Of a stretch of DNA of 54,219 bases, positions 43,307-50,920 are shown piece by piece. The translations under genes and the position numbers were made by a program. The DNA comes from Pleomorphomonas oryzae DSM 16300. GTDB taxonomy: Bacteria; Pseudomonadota; Alphaproteobacteria; Rhizobiales; Pleomorphomonadaceae. The notes below the pieces were generated by a model that was given only the letters and a program-made list of their open reading frames with translations, was not told the DNA's origin and did not search any database. Positions within the stretch are counted from its first letter, which is position 1. Each line of letters starts with the position of its first letter. Location: contig NZ_AUHB01000021.1 in NCBI RefSeq assembly GCF_000422965.1, positions 1 through 54,219 on the forward strand. The letters run 5' to 3'.

Positions 43307-44560
43307 GTGCCTCTGACGCCGATTGCTTGCGACAGCAAGCGAACTCACCTCTTCTCGAAGCCTGCCGGCTGGCTGCCGGTCGTGCTGGCGCTCGTCCTGT
43401 CCGGCGCTTCGCCGGCCTGGGCCGACCTGTCGCCGACCGATCACACCGCCCATCATCCTGCCCCGACGATGACCCAAGCCACACCGATGGCAACGCTGGG
43501 CCTCACCTACGTTCCAGCCTATGCGGCTGGCCAATATGCGGCGCCGTCCGACATTCCCAAGACGGCGTTCGCCACCATGCCGGCGCCCTCTCCGGCTGCC
43601 CCGCCGATGTCCGGCGGCTCGATGGGGTCGGCGCCCGGCGCCGGCCAGATGATGGCGATGATGGGCGAAATGGGCATGCCGCAGCCCGCTTTCTACCCGA
43701 GCCTGATGGCGATGCCGCAGGTCGGCCCGGAGCAGCGCCTCTCCCTTGAGATGCAATCCCACCAGTCGATATCGGCCGGTGCCGCGTTGATGACGGATGG
43801 CCTGGTCCAACTGTCGCGTCGGACGGCCGACGTCGATGCCGTTGCGGTCCGCAACGCCCTCGACCAAATCAAGCAGGGGGCATCCCTGACCGAAGCCGGC
43901 CTTTCCGGGCAACGCGTGCTGACCGGAGAAGCGCCCCAGCAGGTCGCGCTTGGCTGGTTTCGCCGCCAGATGAACATGCCCAGCCTGGTGGAAGCCGGCG
44001 ATCAATGGGTCATCTACGGCCTGACGCCGTTCCATCTCACCGTGATGCTGGCGCTCATCCTCGCCTCGATCACCCTGGTGGCCACCTACGTCTATCGCAT
44101 GGGTGCCGCTGCCCAGCTTGTCCGCCGCATAAGCTCCCACATGCCGCACCTGCCGCACCTCACCCACCGGTCTTCCACGCCGCCCCCGGCTGAACCGGCT
44201 GTGCCGCCTGCCCAACCGGCCTCCTCACCGGCAGAGCCGGCCGCGGGCGCCGCAACCTCGCAAGCCAAACCCGCGACCATGCCAACAGCGCCGACAGCGC
44301 CGGAGACGGCCGAAGTCGTGTTTTCCCGATCTGGAAAGACGGTTATCCTGCAACCGGGAGAAACCCTTTATGACGCGGCGGAGCGGGCCGAGGTGGAGAT
44401 CGCCGGCAGCTGCCTCACCGGCACCTGTGGCGGCTGCAAGATCACGGTTATCAAGGGCGATGTCGTCACCGAGGGCGAGCAGGAAGCTCACCACGTCGAA
44501 GACGGTACGGTCCTGGCATGCCAGTCCCATCCGCGCGGCAAGGTCATCGTGAGGGCTTGA
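43307..44560 (+). CDS. Membrane-anchored Met-rich protein with cytoplasmic [2Fe-2S] ferredoxin domain
   Basis: A 417-residue fusion not known to me. Residues 1-39 are a signal peptide ending SPAWA. Residues 40 to about 235 are a periplasmic part with Met-rich runs (GQMMAMMGEMGMPQPAFY) and a helical region. One membrane helix is at 241-264 with basic residues after it (RMGAAAQLVRR), placing the rest in the cytoplasm. A Pro/Ala linker of about 60 residues leads to a plant-type ferredoxin domain at about 336-417. Its cluster ligands are Cys369, Cys374, Cys377 (CLTGTCGGC) and Cys405 (VLACQSHP). The start is GTG 43307 with GAGGA 8 bases before. It is followed after 1 base by the haem b protein. 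Confidence 0.8.
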   Translation: MPLTPIACDSKRTHLFSKPAGWLPVVLALVLSGASPAWADLSPTDHTAHHPAPTMTQATPMATLGLTYVPAYAAGQYAAPSDIPKTAFATMPAPSPAAPPMSGGSMGSAPGAGQMMAMMGEMGMPQPAFYPSLMAMPQVGPEQRLSLEMQSHQSISAGAALMTDGLVQLSRRTADVDAVAVRNALDQIKQGASLTEAGLSGQRVLTGEAPQQVALGWFRRQMNMPSLVEAGDQWVIYGLTPFHLTVMLALILASITLVATYVYRMGAAAQLVRRISSHMPHLPHLTHRSSTPPPAEPAVPPAQPASSPAEPAAGAATSQAKPATMPTAPTAPETAEVVFSRSGKTVILQPGETLYDAAERAEVEIAGSCLTGTCGGCKITVIKGDVVTEGEQEAHHVEDGTVLACQSHPRGKVIVRA

Positions 44561-44561
44561 G

Positions 44562-45296
44562 ATGGGCGACCGCGAACGCATCCTGGCCTGGGGTTTGATC
44601 GTCCTGCTCGTCCTGCTGGCTTTCGGCTTCTTCGTCGAGCCGCAGCCGCGCTTCCCGGGCAGCCTCGGCGGCAGCGCGATCGGCATTGCCGGTGCGCTGT
44701 TGATGCTTGTCGCGATGCTCTACACGCCCATGCGGAGAATAGGCGCCATCAAGCGCCTGTTCGGCGGTGTACGCGGCCTTCGCGTCGTCCTGACCATCCA
44801 TATCTACGCCGGCCTGATCGGCCCGATCCTCGGGCTGATCCACACCGGACGACGCTTCGAACATGGCCTCGGCATCGCCCTGACGGCGCTGATGCTGGCA
44901 ACGGCGCTGAGCGGCTATGTCGGCCGCTACATCCTGAGCCGCATAGCCGAGCAGTTGCGCGACAAGAAGGAGCTGCTGCACGGGCTAAGCCGGAATTTCG
45001 ACGAGCTCCTGGAGAACGAAGCACCGGCGGAACCGGCGGCGCGCAGCTTCGCCGCCTATCTCGGCCGGCTGCTGACTCCCTGGCACCGATCCCATGCCGA
45101 GGAGCCGCCGCATCCGCGCCAGGTAGCGGCTGCCATTGCCGACGTCAAATCGGCGATCGTCGCCTATGGCACCATCAGGGCCGCGTTCAGGCGCTGGCTC
45201 GTCGTTCACATCGTCTTGTCGATTGCCCTGATGCTCCTGCTGGGACTGCACGTCTGGCAGGTGCTCTATTTTGGACTGAGGTGGCTGCCGCTATGA
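44562..45296 (+). CDS. Five-helix membrane protein with two H-X13-H pairs (probable di-haem cytochrome b)
   Basis: A 244-residue integral membrane protein with hydrophobic segments near residues 8-26, 35-55, 74-97, 102-125 and 213-236. Helix 3 has His80 and His94 (HIYAGLIGPILGLIH). Helix 5 has His216 and His230 (HIVLSIALMLLLGLH). Two helices with His pairs 14 residues apart are the haem-binding pattern of the ferric reductase/NOX and cytochrome b superfamilies, stacking one haem near each face. A basic, charged cytoplasmic loop (about 126-210) lies between helices 4 and 5. I know no named family for it. Its stop overlaps the cytochrome c start as ATGA, tying it closely to the heptahaem protein. 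Confidence 0.75.
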   Translation: MGDRERILAWGLIVLLVLLAFGFFVEPQPRFPGSLGGSAIGIAGALLMLVAMLYTPMRRIGAIKRLFGGVRGLRVVLTIHIYAGLIGPILGLIHTGRRFEHGLGIALTALMLATALSGYVGRYILSRIAEQLRDKKELLHGLSRNFDELLENEAPAEPAARSFAAYLGRLLTPWHRSHAEEPPHPRQVAAAIADVKSAIVAYGTIRAAFRRWLVVHIVLSIALMLLLGLHVWQVLYFGLRWLPL

Positions 45297-46132
45297 GAAC
45301 GCTCGTTCTGGTCCTGACCATCGCCCTGTTTCTCGCCGGCAGCTGGCTGGGTCAGCTGGCCTATGCCCAGTCGGTGCCTGATGGCACCAAGCCGGCGGCC
45401 GCGCCCCAGGCGACATCGATCCCGTGGAAGGGCTGGGTCAATCCCGCCCCTCTGTCCAAGGCGCATGCCTTCCTGGCCGACAAGTGCGAGAGCTGCCACA
45501 CGCCCTACAAGGGGCCGGATCCGACCGCCTGCCTGAGCTGCCACGCCGACAATCCGCGCCTGCTCGAAATGCAGAACACGGCCTTTCACGCCAACATCAG
45601 CACCTGCTCGGGCTGCCATGTCGAGCATCAGGGCGCAGACCGCCGACCGATCAACATGGATCACGAGGTCCTGGCCAAGGCCGGCGTCACCTGGTCGAAC
45701 AAGCTCTCCGAAGCCTCGCCCGACAAGACGGCGGCGGCAGCGCACGACAGCTCGCCTCTTCTTGCCGACCTCAAGGCCTATCTCGCCGGCATCGAGCACG
45801 GCAAGGCGGGCGGATCGCCGGAAGCCGAGGTGCTGCAATGCTCGTCCTGCCATGCCAAGCAGGACCCTCACCAGAACCAGTTCGGCTCCGAATGCGCCAC
45901 CTGCCACAGCACCAAGGTCTGGTCGATCCCCGAGTTCGTCCACCCCTCGCCCAACTCGCGCGATTGCAACCAGTGCCATCAGGCGCCACCCAGCCATTAC
46001 ATGGAACACTTCACCATGATGTCGCAGCAGATTGCGCGGCGCCCCGACGCCAAGGTGGAAGATTGCCAGGCCTGCCATCTTACCAACTCCTGGAACGACA
46101 TCGCCGGCGTCGGGTGGAGCAAGGTTCACTGA
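45293..46132 (+). CDS. Periplasmic heptahaem cytochrome c
   Basis: A 279-residue exported protein (signal peptide to about residue 25, AYA-Q). It has seven CxxCH haem c sites: CESCH (65), CLSCH (80), CSGCH (105), CSSCH (183), CATCH (201), CNQCH (225) and CQACH (258). Extra His residues (for example in AFHANIST, NMDHEV, EFVHPSP, QDPHQNQF, SHYMEH) can serve as distal ligands. Spacing suggests two three-haem groups plus one, similar to c3/c7-type multihaem proteins. The start overlaps the previous gene by 4 bases; an earlier ATG lies inside it. Expected to accept or donate electrons in the periplasm. Confidence 0.9.
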   Translation: MRTLVLVLTIALFLAGSWLGQLAYAQSVPDGTKPAAAPQATSIPWKGWVNPAPLSKAHAFLADKCESCHTPYKGPDPTACLSCHADNPRLLEMQNTAFHANISTCSGCHVEHQGADRRPINMDHEVLAKAGVTWSNKLSEASPDKTAAAAHDSSPLLADLKAYLAGIEHGKAGGSPEAEVLQCSSCHAKQDPHQNQFGSECATCHSTKVWSIPEFVHPSPNSRDCNQCHQAPPSHYMEHFTMMSQQIARRPDAKVEDCQACHLTNSWNDIAGVGWSKVH

Positions 46133-46220
46133 CCAAGGCAAGAAGCCATCAATTCGCGCGGCGATGCGCCCCGATCGAGATGGTTCGAAACCCGTAGCTT
46201 GGAAAATAGGAGAATAGGAA

Positions 46221-46676
46221 ATGAAGACCACGCCGAACTCGAAATCACGTCTATCTCGCTCCCGCCGGTGGTTGGTGTTTGCCGCCGTCGCCGTCGTGCT
46301 CGGCGGCGGTATCAAGGTGGGATTGTCCGCGCTGACCGGGTCAGCCATTGGAGCCCAGCTGCCGATTCCGGCCGGAGCCCATTTCTCATCCTGGGCCGAC
46401 AATGGCAAAGACGGCGAACGCGTCGTGCAGCTTGTGCGAGGCGCCCTGCCGGTGGGCAGCCTTTCAGTGTCCGGTGTCGTCGAGTCGGATTCCAATTGCA
46501 CGCCCGACGCCCAGGGCATCAGTCACTGCAACAACATCATTACCCTGGCCAACGGAAGCGAGATCGAAGTCATCCATAACCATGCCATGATGGATCACGA
46601 GTGCCTCGCGCCGGGCCAGAAGCTGTCGCTTTCAAAACTCGATGGAGACTGGCTCGTAGCAAGAGGTGCCTCCTGA
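46221..46676 (+). CDS. Exported His/Met/Cys protein of unknown function
   Basis: A 151-residue protein. A basic N-terminus and one hydrophobic helix (WLVFAAVAVVLGGGIKVGL) act as signal or anchor. The rest is beta-rich by appearance (VGSLSVSGVVESDSN, IITLANGSEIEVIHNHAMM). Potential metal ligands cluster in IEVIHNHAMMDHECLAPGQ and Cys92/Cys101-type positions (DSNCTPD, ISHCNNI). I recognise no family. AGGAGAATAGGAA precedes the ATG. It is 88 bases after the cytochrome c and 5 bases before a palindromic repeat, so it likely ends the redox operon. Confidence 0.65.
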   Translation: MKTTPNSKSRLSRSRRWLVFAAVAVVLGGGIKVGLSALTGSAIGAQLPIPAGAHFSSWADNGKDGERVVQLVRGALPVGSLSVSGVVESDSNCTPDAQGISHCNNIITLANGSEIEVIHNHAMMDHECLAPGQKLSLSKLDGDWLVARGAS

Positions 46677-46680
46677 ACCT

Positions 46681-46741
46681 AGAGCATTGTGCGGAAAAGT
46701 GGAAACCGGTTTTCCGCAAAAACAATGCGACAACAGGCTCT
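46681..46741. repeat. Palindromic intergenic repeat with GAAAAGTGGAA core, copy 2
   Basis: AGAGC (46681-46685) pairs with GCTCT (46737-46741), GCATTGT with ACAATGC, and GCGGAAAA (46691-46698) with TTTTCCGC (46710-46717), around GTGGAAACCGG. It has the same core as the repeat at 1411-1457, and the outer arms differ but pair. It separates the redox operon from the NarI homologue. Confidence 0.75.
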
Positions 46742-46879
46742 AAGAGCGTCCCTCAGTGGCCGGCGTGCCGGCCGCTTTGGGCGAACGCCCGGCCAATCCA
46801 TGTCGGACCGTTGGTCCGGATCTGACAGACCGAAGCGATGCGGGGGCTTGGTCTCGCCCCTCTTGTCAGGGAGTTACAG

Positions 46880-47581
46880 ATGAACGTCTGGATCAACAGC
46901 CTGGTGTTTGGCTGGTATCCCTACGTCAGCCTTTCGATCTTTCTTCTCGGCGGCTGGCTGCGCTTCGATGGCGCCCCCCACTGGCAGCATGAAAGTCCGA
47001 GCCGGCTTTGGAGCTTCGGACCGCTGGCATCGGGCGGAGCGCTTTTCCATGCCGGCATCCTGACCCTCCTTCTCGGCCATCTTGTCGGTCTGCTCACCCC
47101 CATCGAAGCCTTCGAGGCTATCGGCATCTCGCATGGGATGAAGCAAACGATGGCGAATGTGATCGGCGGCGCAGCCGGCGGCATCGCCCTGATCGGTCTC
47201 GCTCTGATGGTACGCCATGGCCGGAGCGGGGCACGGGAACGGCCAAGGAGGTCGCTTGGCGACGTTGCGATCCTGCTTCTCATCATGATCCAGCTCGGGC
47301 TGGGTCTCGGCACGATCGCCTATGCCGTGGCCGAATACCCCAGCGGCTGTGGTGCGCTGCCGTTCATGTGGTGGGCGCAGAGCATCGTGGCGCTGAAGCC
47401 GGGGGCGGCTGCCGGCTACGCAAACGAAATCCCATTCATTTTCAAGCTGCACATGATCAATGGCATGACGATCATGCTGGTCTTGCCGTTCACTCGGCTT
47501 GTGAACACCTGGGGCATACCGGCTTTAATTGCCGGCCGCGGCGGCTGGATGCAGCGTCGATACCGATTTACGTCCAGATAG
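46880..47581 (+). CDS. Orphan NarI-like cytochrome b (nitrate reductase gamma subunit homologue)
   Basis: A 233-residue five-helix membrane protein, clearly homologous to NarI, the quinol-oxidising di-haem b subunit of respiratory nitrate reductase. Matches are WYPYVSLSIFLLGGWLRFD, LFHAGILTLLLGHLVGLLTP, MVRHGRSGAR, WAQSIVALKPGAA, FIFKLHMINGMT and PFTRLVNTWGIP. Three of the four haem ligands of E. coli NarI (His56, His66, His187) are conserved. His205 is replaced by Asn (codon AAC). No narG, narH or narJ is in the window. ATG 46880 has GGGAG upstream. The role is unknown; it may exchange electrons with quinones for the neighbouring redox proteins. Confidence 0.85.
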   Translation: MNVWINSLVFGWYPYVSLSIFLLGGWLRFDGAPHWQHESPSRLWSFGPLASGGALFHAGILTLLLGHLVGLLTPIEAFEAIGISHGMKQTMANVIGGAAGGIALIGLALMVRHGRSGARERPRRSLGDVAILLLIMIQLGLGLGTIAYAVAEYPSGCGALPFMWWAQSIVALKPGAAAGYANEIPFIFKLHMINGMTIMLVLPFTRLVNTWGIPALIAGRGGWMQRRYRFTSR

Positions 47582-47727
47582 AGCGGCGTTCGATCTGATT
47601 GAGTGAGATCGGCGCTCTGTTGCGCACTCCCGACCCAAGTCGGCGCTTGCGTCGATGGCGGTGCATTTTCCTCGATCTCGACGGCAGTCGCCATGACCGC
47701 AGTAAAACCACTGATAAGCGAGCTGTA

Positions 47728-47756
47728 GGGCGCCGGTAACGGCGCCCGAACTTTTT
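47728..47756 (+). terminator. Rho-independent terminator after the NarI-like gene
   Basis: GGGCGCC (47728-47734) and GGCGCCC (47741-47747) form a 7-base stem with a 6-base loop, followed by GAACTTTTT. Confidence 0.8.
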
Positions 47757-47903
47757 GGAACAAATCCAAAAATCAGACCAAAAACTCAAGCGGACCAACT
47801 GGACAATGCCCGGCGTTGATGCATAAAGGGGGCCGGAAAGGCATCCGTAGCAAGGCGTAGTCATGCCCGCTTCGGAAGCCGCGCAAGTTGTTGAAACCAT
47901 TTT

Positions 47904-47958
47904 CTTCAACCTCGCCTCGACCGTCACGGACGGGGTGGCGTCGGCGAGGATGTTGAAG
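47904..47958 (+). promoter_or_regulatory. Stem-loop in the petABC leader
   Basis: CTTCAACCTCGCC (47904-47916) pairs with GGCGAG (47943-47948) and GTTGAAG (47952-47958) around a 3-base bulge. An inner CCGTC/GACGG hairpin sits in the loop. It ends 51 bases before the petA TTG start. Control of petABC translation or mRNA stability is inferred. Confidence 0.5.
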
Positions 47959-48009
47959 CGGTCGTATGCCGATCGGTGGCGGCCGCTACCCACGCGAAAG
48001 GAAGCGATC

Positions 48010-48573
48010 TTGGCTGAGAGTGATACACCGGCAGAACCAACGCGCCGCGATTTCCTCCTGCATGCTGCCGGTGCTTTCGGCGTAGTCGGCGTGGCGGCTG
48101 CGGCCTGGCCCTTCATCGACCAGATGAATCCCGACGCCTCCACCCGTGCGCTGGCGTCTGTCGAGGTCGATATTTCCGGTGTAAAGCCCGGGCAGGCCGT
48201 CACCATCATGTGGCGCGGCAAGCCGGTGGTGATCCGCAACCGCACCGAGAAGGAAGTCGAGGAAGGCAAGGCGGTCAAGCTCGAGGATCTCAAGGATCCG
48301 CTGGCCCGCAACGCCAATGGCGACGCCAATGCCGATGCAACCGACGCCAACCGTGCCGCGGCGGGCAAGGAGAACATCCTCGTCATGACCAAGGTCTGCA
48401 CCCATCTCGGCTGCATTCCGCTTGACGAGTCCGGCGAATTCGGCGGCTGGTTCTGCCCCTGCCACGGCTCGCAGTATGATACGGCCGGTCGCATCCGCAA
48501 GGGTCCGGCGCCGGAAAACCTGCCGATCCCGCCCTACGCCTTCATTTCCGACTCCAAGATCCGCATCGGCTGA
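48010..48573 (+). CDS. petA: Ubiquinol-cytochrome c reductase Rieske iron-sulfur subunit
   Basis: Rieske protein of cytochrome bc1. The 187-residue product has a Tat-like anchor (PTRRDFLLHAAGAFGVVGVA), a hinge, and the soluble domain. Cluster ligands are in VCTHLGCIPL and FCPCHGSQYD (Cys/His pairs plus the disulfide Cys). KGPAPENLPIPPYAF at the end is typical. I propose a TTG start at 48010 with AAGGAAG upstream, since homologues start just before EPTRRDFL. The alternative ATG at 47863 would add 49 residues that overlap a leader stem-loop. petB follows after 24 bases. Confidence 0.93.
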   Translation: MAESDTPAEPTRRDFLLHAAGAFGVVGVAAAAWPFIDQMNPDASTRALASVEVDISGVKPGQAVTIMWRGKPVVIRNRTEKEVEEGKAVKLEDLKDPLARNANGDANADATDANRAAAGKENILVMTKVCTHLGCIPLDESGEFGGWFCPCHGSQYDTAGRIRKGPAPENLPIPPYAFISDSKIRIG

Positions 48574-48597
48574 TCGCCCTTCCCGACGAGGTTATCC

Positions 48598-49875
48598 ATG
48601 TCCGGTCATTCGACCTATGTCCCGAAGACGGCCCTCGGGAAGTGGTTTGAGGCGCGCCTTCCCGTCGTCCGCCTCCTGCACGACACCGCCGTTTCCTATC
48701 CGACCCCGCGCAATCTCAACGCTCTCTGGACCTTCGGCGGCATCCTGGCGATGATGCTGGTGGTGCAGATCGTCACCGGCATCGTGCTCGCCATGCACTA
48801 TGCCGCCGACAGCACCGTCGCCTTCCGCTCCGTCGAGAGCATCATGCGCGACGTCAACTGGGGCTGGCTGATCCGCTATCTCCACGCCAACGGCGCGTCG
48901 ATGTTCTTCATCGCCGTCTACGTCCACATCTTCCGCGGCCTCTACTACGGCTCCTACAAGCCGCCGCGCGAGATCCTGTGGATCCTCGGCGTGATCATCT
49001 ACCTCTTGATGATGGCCGCCGCCTTCATGGGCTACGTGCTGCCCTGGGGCCAGATGTCCTTCTGGGGCGCCACCGTCATCACCAACTTCTTCACGGCGCT
49101 GCCCATCGTCGGCCAGCCGATCCAGACGCTGCTGATTGGCGGCTTCTCGGTCGACAACGCCACGCTCAACCGCTTCTTCTCGCTGCACTACCTCTTGCCG
49201 TTCCTGATCGCCGGCGTCGTGGTGCTGCACGTCTGGGCGCTGCACGTGGTTGGCCAGAACAACCCGCTCGGCATCGATGTGAAGAGCGACAAGGACACCG
49301 TGCCCTTCACGCCCTACGCCACGTCCAAGGACCTGATGTGGATCGTGCTGTTCATGATCTTCTACGGCTGGTTCGTCTTCTATCAGCCGAACTTCCTCGG
49401 CCACCCCGACAACTACATCGAGGCGAACCCGCTGGCGACGCCGGCCCACATCGTGCCGGAATGGTACTTCCTGCCGTTCTACGCCATCCTCAGGGCCATC
49501 GACTTCAACCTCGGGCCGATCGACTCAAAGCTCGGCGGCGTGCTTGCCATGTTCGGCGCCATCGCCGTTCTGGCCTTCCTGCCCTGGCTCGACACGTCGA
49601 AGGTGCGCTCGGGCCGCTTCCGGCCGATCTTCAAGGTCGCCTTCTGGCTGTTCGGCCTCAACGCCCTGTTCCTCGGTTTCCTCGGCTCGGTGAAGACCGA
49701 CGACATCATCATGGGGTTCCAGGCGGTGGTATGGGCAAAGCTCAGCACGCTCTACTACTTCCTCTACTTCCTGGTGATCCTGCCGGTGCTCGGCTACATC
49801 GAGAAGCCGAAGCCGCTGCCCGTGTCGATCAACGACGCGATCCTGGCGAAATCGGCTCCCAGTTCTGTCCACTGA
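48598..49875 (+). CDS. petB: Cytochrome b of the bc1 complex
   Basis: The 425-residue membrane core of ubiquinol-cytochrome c reductase. Haem ligand pairs are in [19 protein letters not shown] and [20 protein letters not shown], each His pair 14 residues apart. The quinol-oxidation site motif [13 protein letters not shown] and [19 protein letters not shown] are conserved. There are eight membrane helices, a length normal for alphaproteobacterial cytochrome b without split or fusion to c1. Second gene of petABC. Confidence 0.97.
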   Translation: MSGHSTYVPKTALGKWFEARLPVVRLLHDTAVSYPTPRNLNALWTFGGILAMMLVVQIVTGIVLAMHYAADSTVAFRSVESIMRDVNWGWLIRYLHANGASMFFIAVYVHIFRGLYYGSYKPPREILWILGVIIYLLMMAAAFMGYVLPWGQMSFWGATVITNFFTALPIVGQPIQTLLIGGFSVDNATLNRFFSLHYLLPFLIAGVVVLHVWALHVVGQNNPLGIDVKSDKDTVPFTPYATSKDLMWIVLFMIFYGWFVFYQPNFLGHPDNYIEANPLATPAHIVPEWYFLPFYAILRAIDFNLGPIDSKLGGVLAMFGAIAVLAFLPWLDTSKVRSGRFRPIFKVAFWLFGLNALFLGFLGSVKTDDIIMGFQAVVWAKLSTLYYFLYFLVILPVLGYIEKPKPLPVSINDAILAKSAPSSVH

Positions 49876-49894
49876 CGCCCGACGGAGAGAAATC

Positions 49895-50752
49895 ATGACT
49901 GCCAAGATGATCCGTTGGGCCGCCGCCGCTTTTGCCGCCGGCATCGCCCTCACCTCTTCGATCGCCGTTGCCCAAGAAGCGGCGGTCGAGTACCCGCTCT
50001 TGAAACCCACGCGTCAGGAATGGTCGTTCGCCGGTATCTTCGGCCACTACGACCAGGCGCAGCTGCAGCGCGGCTATCAGGTCTATAAAGAAGTCTGCTC
50101 CGCCTGCCACTCGATGAAGCTCGTCAAGTTCCGCAACCTCGCCGACGAGGGCGGGCCGGGCTTCACCGAGGACGCGGTCAAGGTGCTGGCCTCCACCTAT
50201 TCCATCCAGGACGGCCCCAACGACGCCGGCGAGATGTTCGAGCGGCCGCGCCTGCCGTCCGACGCCTTCCCCTCGCCGTTTGCCAACGACAACGCGGCGC
50301 GGGCCGCCAACGGTGGCGCCCTGCCGCCGGACATGTCGCTCTTGGCCAAGGCGCGCGCCGTTCATCGCGGCTTCCCCTGGTTCGTGTTCGACATGTTCTG
50401 GCCCTATCAGGAACAGGGCCCGGACTACATCGTCTCGTTGCTCACCGGCTATCAGGACCCGCCGGAGGGCGTGACGGTGCCCGAGGGCACCTATTACAAC
50501 CCGCACTTCATCAACGGCATCTCCCTGCGCATGCCGCCGCCGCTCGACAACGACGTTGTCCAGTATTCCGACGGCACGCCGCAGACCAAGGAACAGTATG
50601 CCAAGGACGTCTCGGCCTTCCTGATGTGGGCAGCCGAGCCGCATCTCGACGCCCGCAAGGCGCTCGGCTTCAAGGTGATGCTGTTCCTGATCGTCTTCGC
50701 CGGCATCCTCTACTTCGTGAAGCGGCAGGTCTGGCGCGACGTTGCCCACTGA
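49895..50752 (+). CDS. petC: Cytochrome c1 of the bc1 complex
   Basis: A 285-residue haem c subunit that passes electrons to soluble cytochrome c. It has a signal peptide (AAAAFAAGIALTSSIAVAQ), the haem site VCSACHSMKLVKFRNL, LPPDMSLLAKAR, YYNPHFINGISLRMPPPL, which contains the axial Met, and a C-terminal membrane anchor (FKVMLFLIVFAGILYFVKRQ). The ATG follows GGAGAGAAATC. A terminator at 50775-50801 ends the operon. Confidence 0.96.
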   Translation: MTAKMIRWAAAAFAAGIALTSSIAVAQEAAVEYPLLKPTRQEWSFAGIFGHYDQAQLQRGYQVYKEVCSACHSMKLVKFRNLADEGGPGFTEDAVKVLASTYSIQDGPNDAGEMFERPRLPSDAFPSPFANDNAARAANGGALPPDMSLLAKARAVHRGFPWFVFDMFWPYQEQGPDYIVSLLTGYQDPPEGVTVPEGTYYNPHFINGISLRMPPPLDNDVVQYSDGTPQTKEQYAKDVSAFLMWAAEPHLDARKALGFKVMLFLIVFAGILYFVKRQVWRDVAH

Positions 50753-50774
50753 CCGCCTCGCGGCGAATGCTCGG

Positions 50775-50801
50775 AAAAGGGCCCCTCACCGGGCCCTTTT
50801 T
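50775..50801 (+). terminator. Rho-independent terminator after petABC
   Basis: AAAAGGGCCC (50775-50784) pairs with GGGCCCTTTT (50791-50800) around a 6-base loop, ending in a T-run. Confidence 0.9.
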
Positions 50802-50920
50802 CATGTTTGCCGACAAAACCCGGGAAAGCCGCCGTCAGACGGCTGTTGGAAGGCCGAAACTGTTGCGGCCCGAAGGCGAGCCGTCTAGAACGAGCCGTAA
50901 CTTCTTCAGGAAGCCCTTCC

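Larger units (their letters stand above)
47582..48009. other. Region between NarI-like gene and petA
   Basis: This 428-base region holds an imperfect hairpin right after the narI-like stop (GAGCG at 47581 with CGCTC at 47612-47616), a terminator at 47728-47756, and the petA leader with a large stem (47904-47958). An in-frame ATG at 47863 would extend PetA by 49 residues, but these overlap the stem and are not Rieske-like. No other gene is seen. Confidence 0.55.

Noticed and set aside
46170-46200. GGTTCGAAACCC resembling a tRNA T-arm
   Set aside because: No acceptor stem, D-arm or anticodon arm can be drawn around it.
45266-46519. 417-codon minus-strand frame opposite the heptahaem cytochrome
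   Set aside because: The seven CxxCH sites prove the plus-strand frame. The other has no features.
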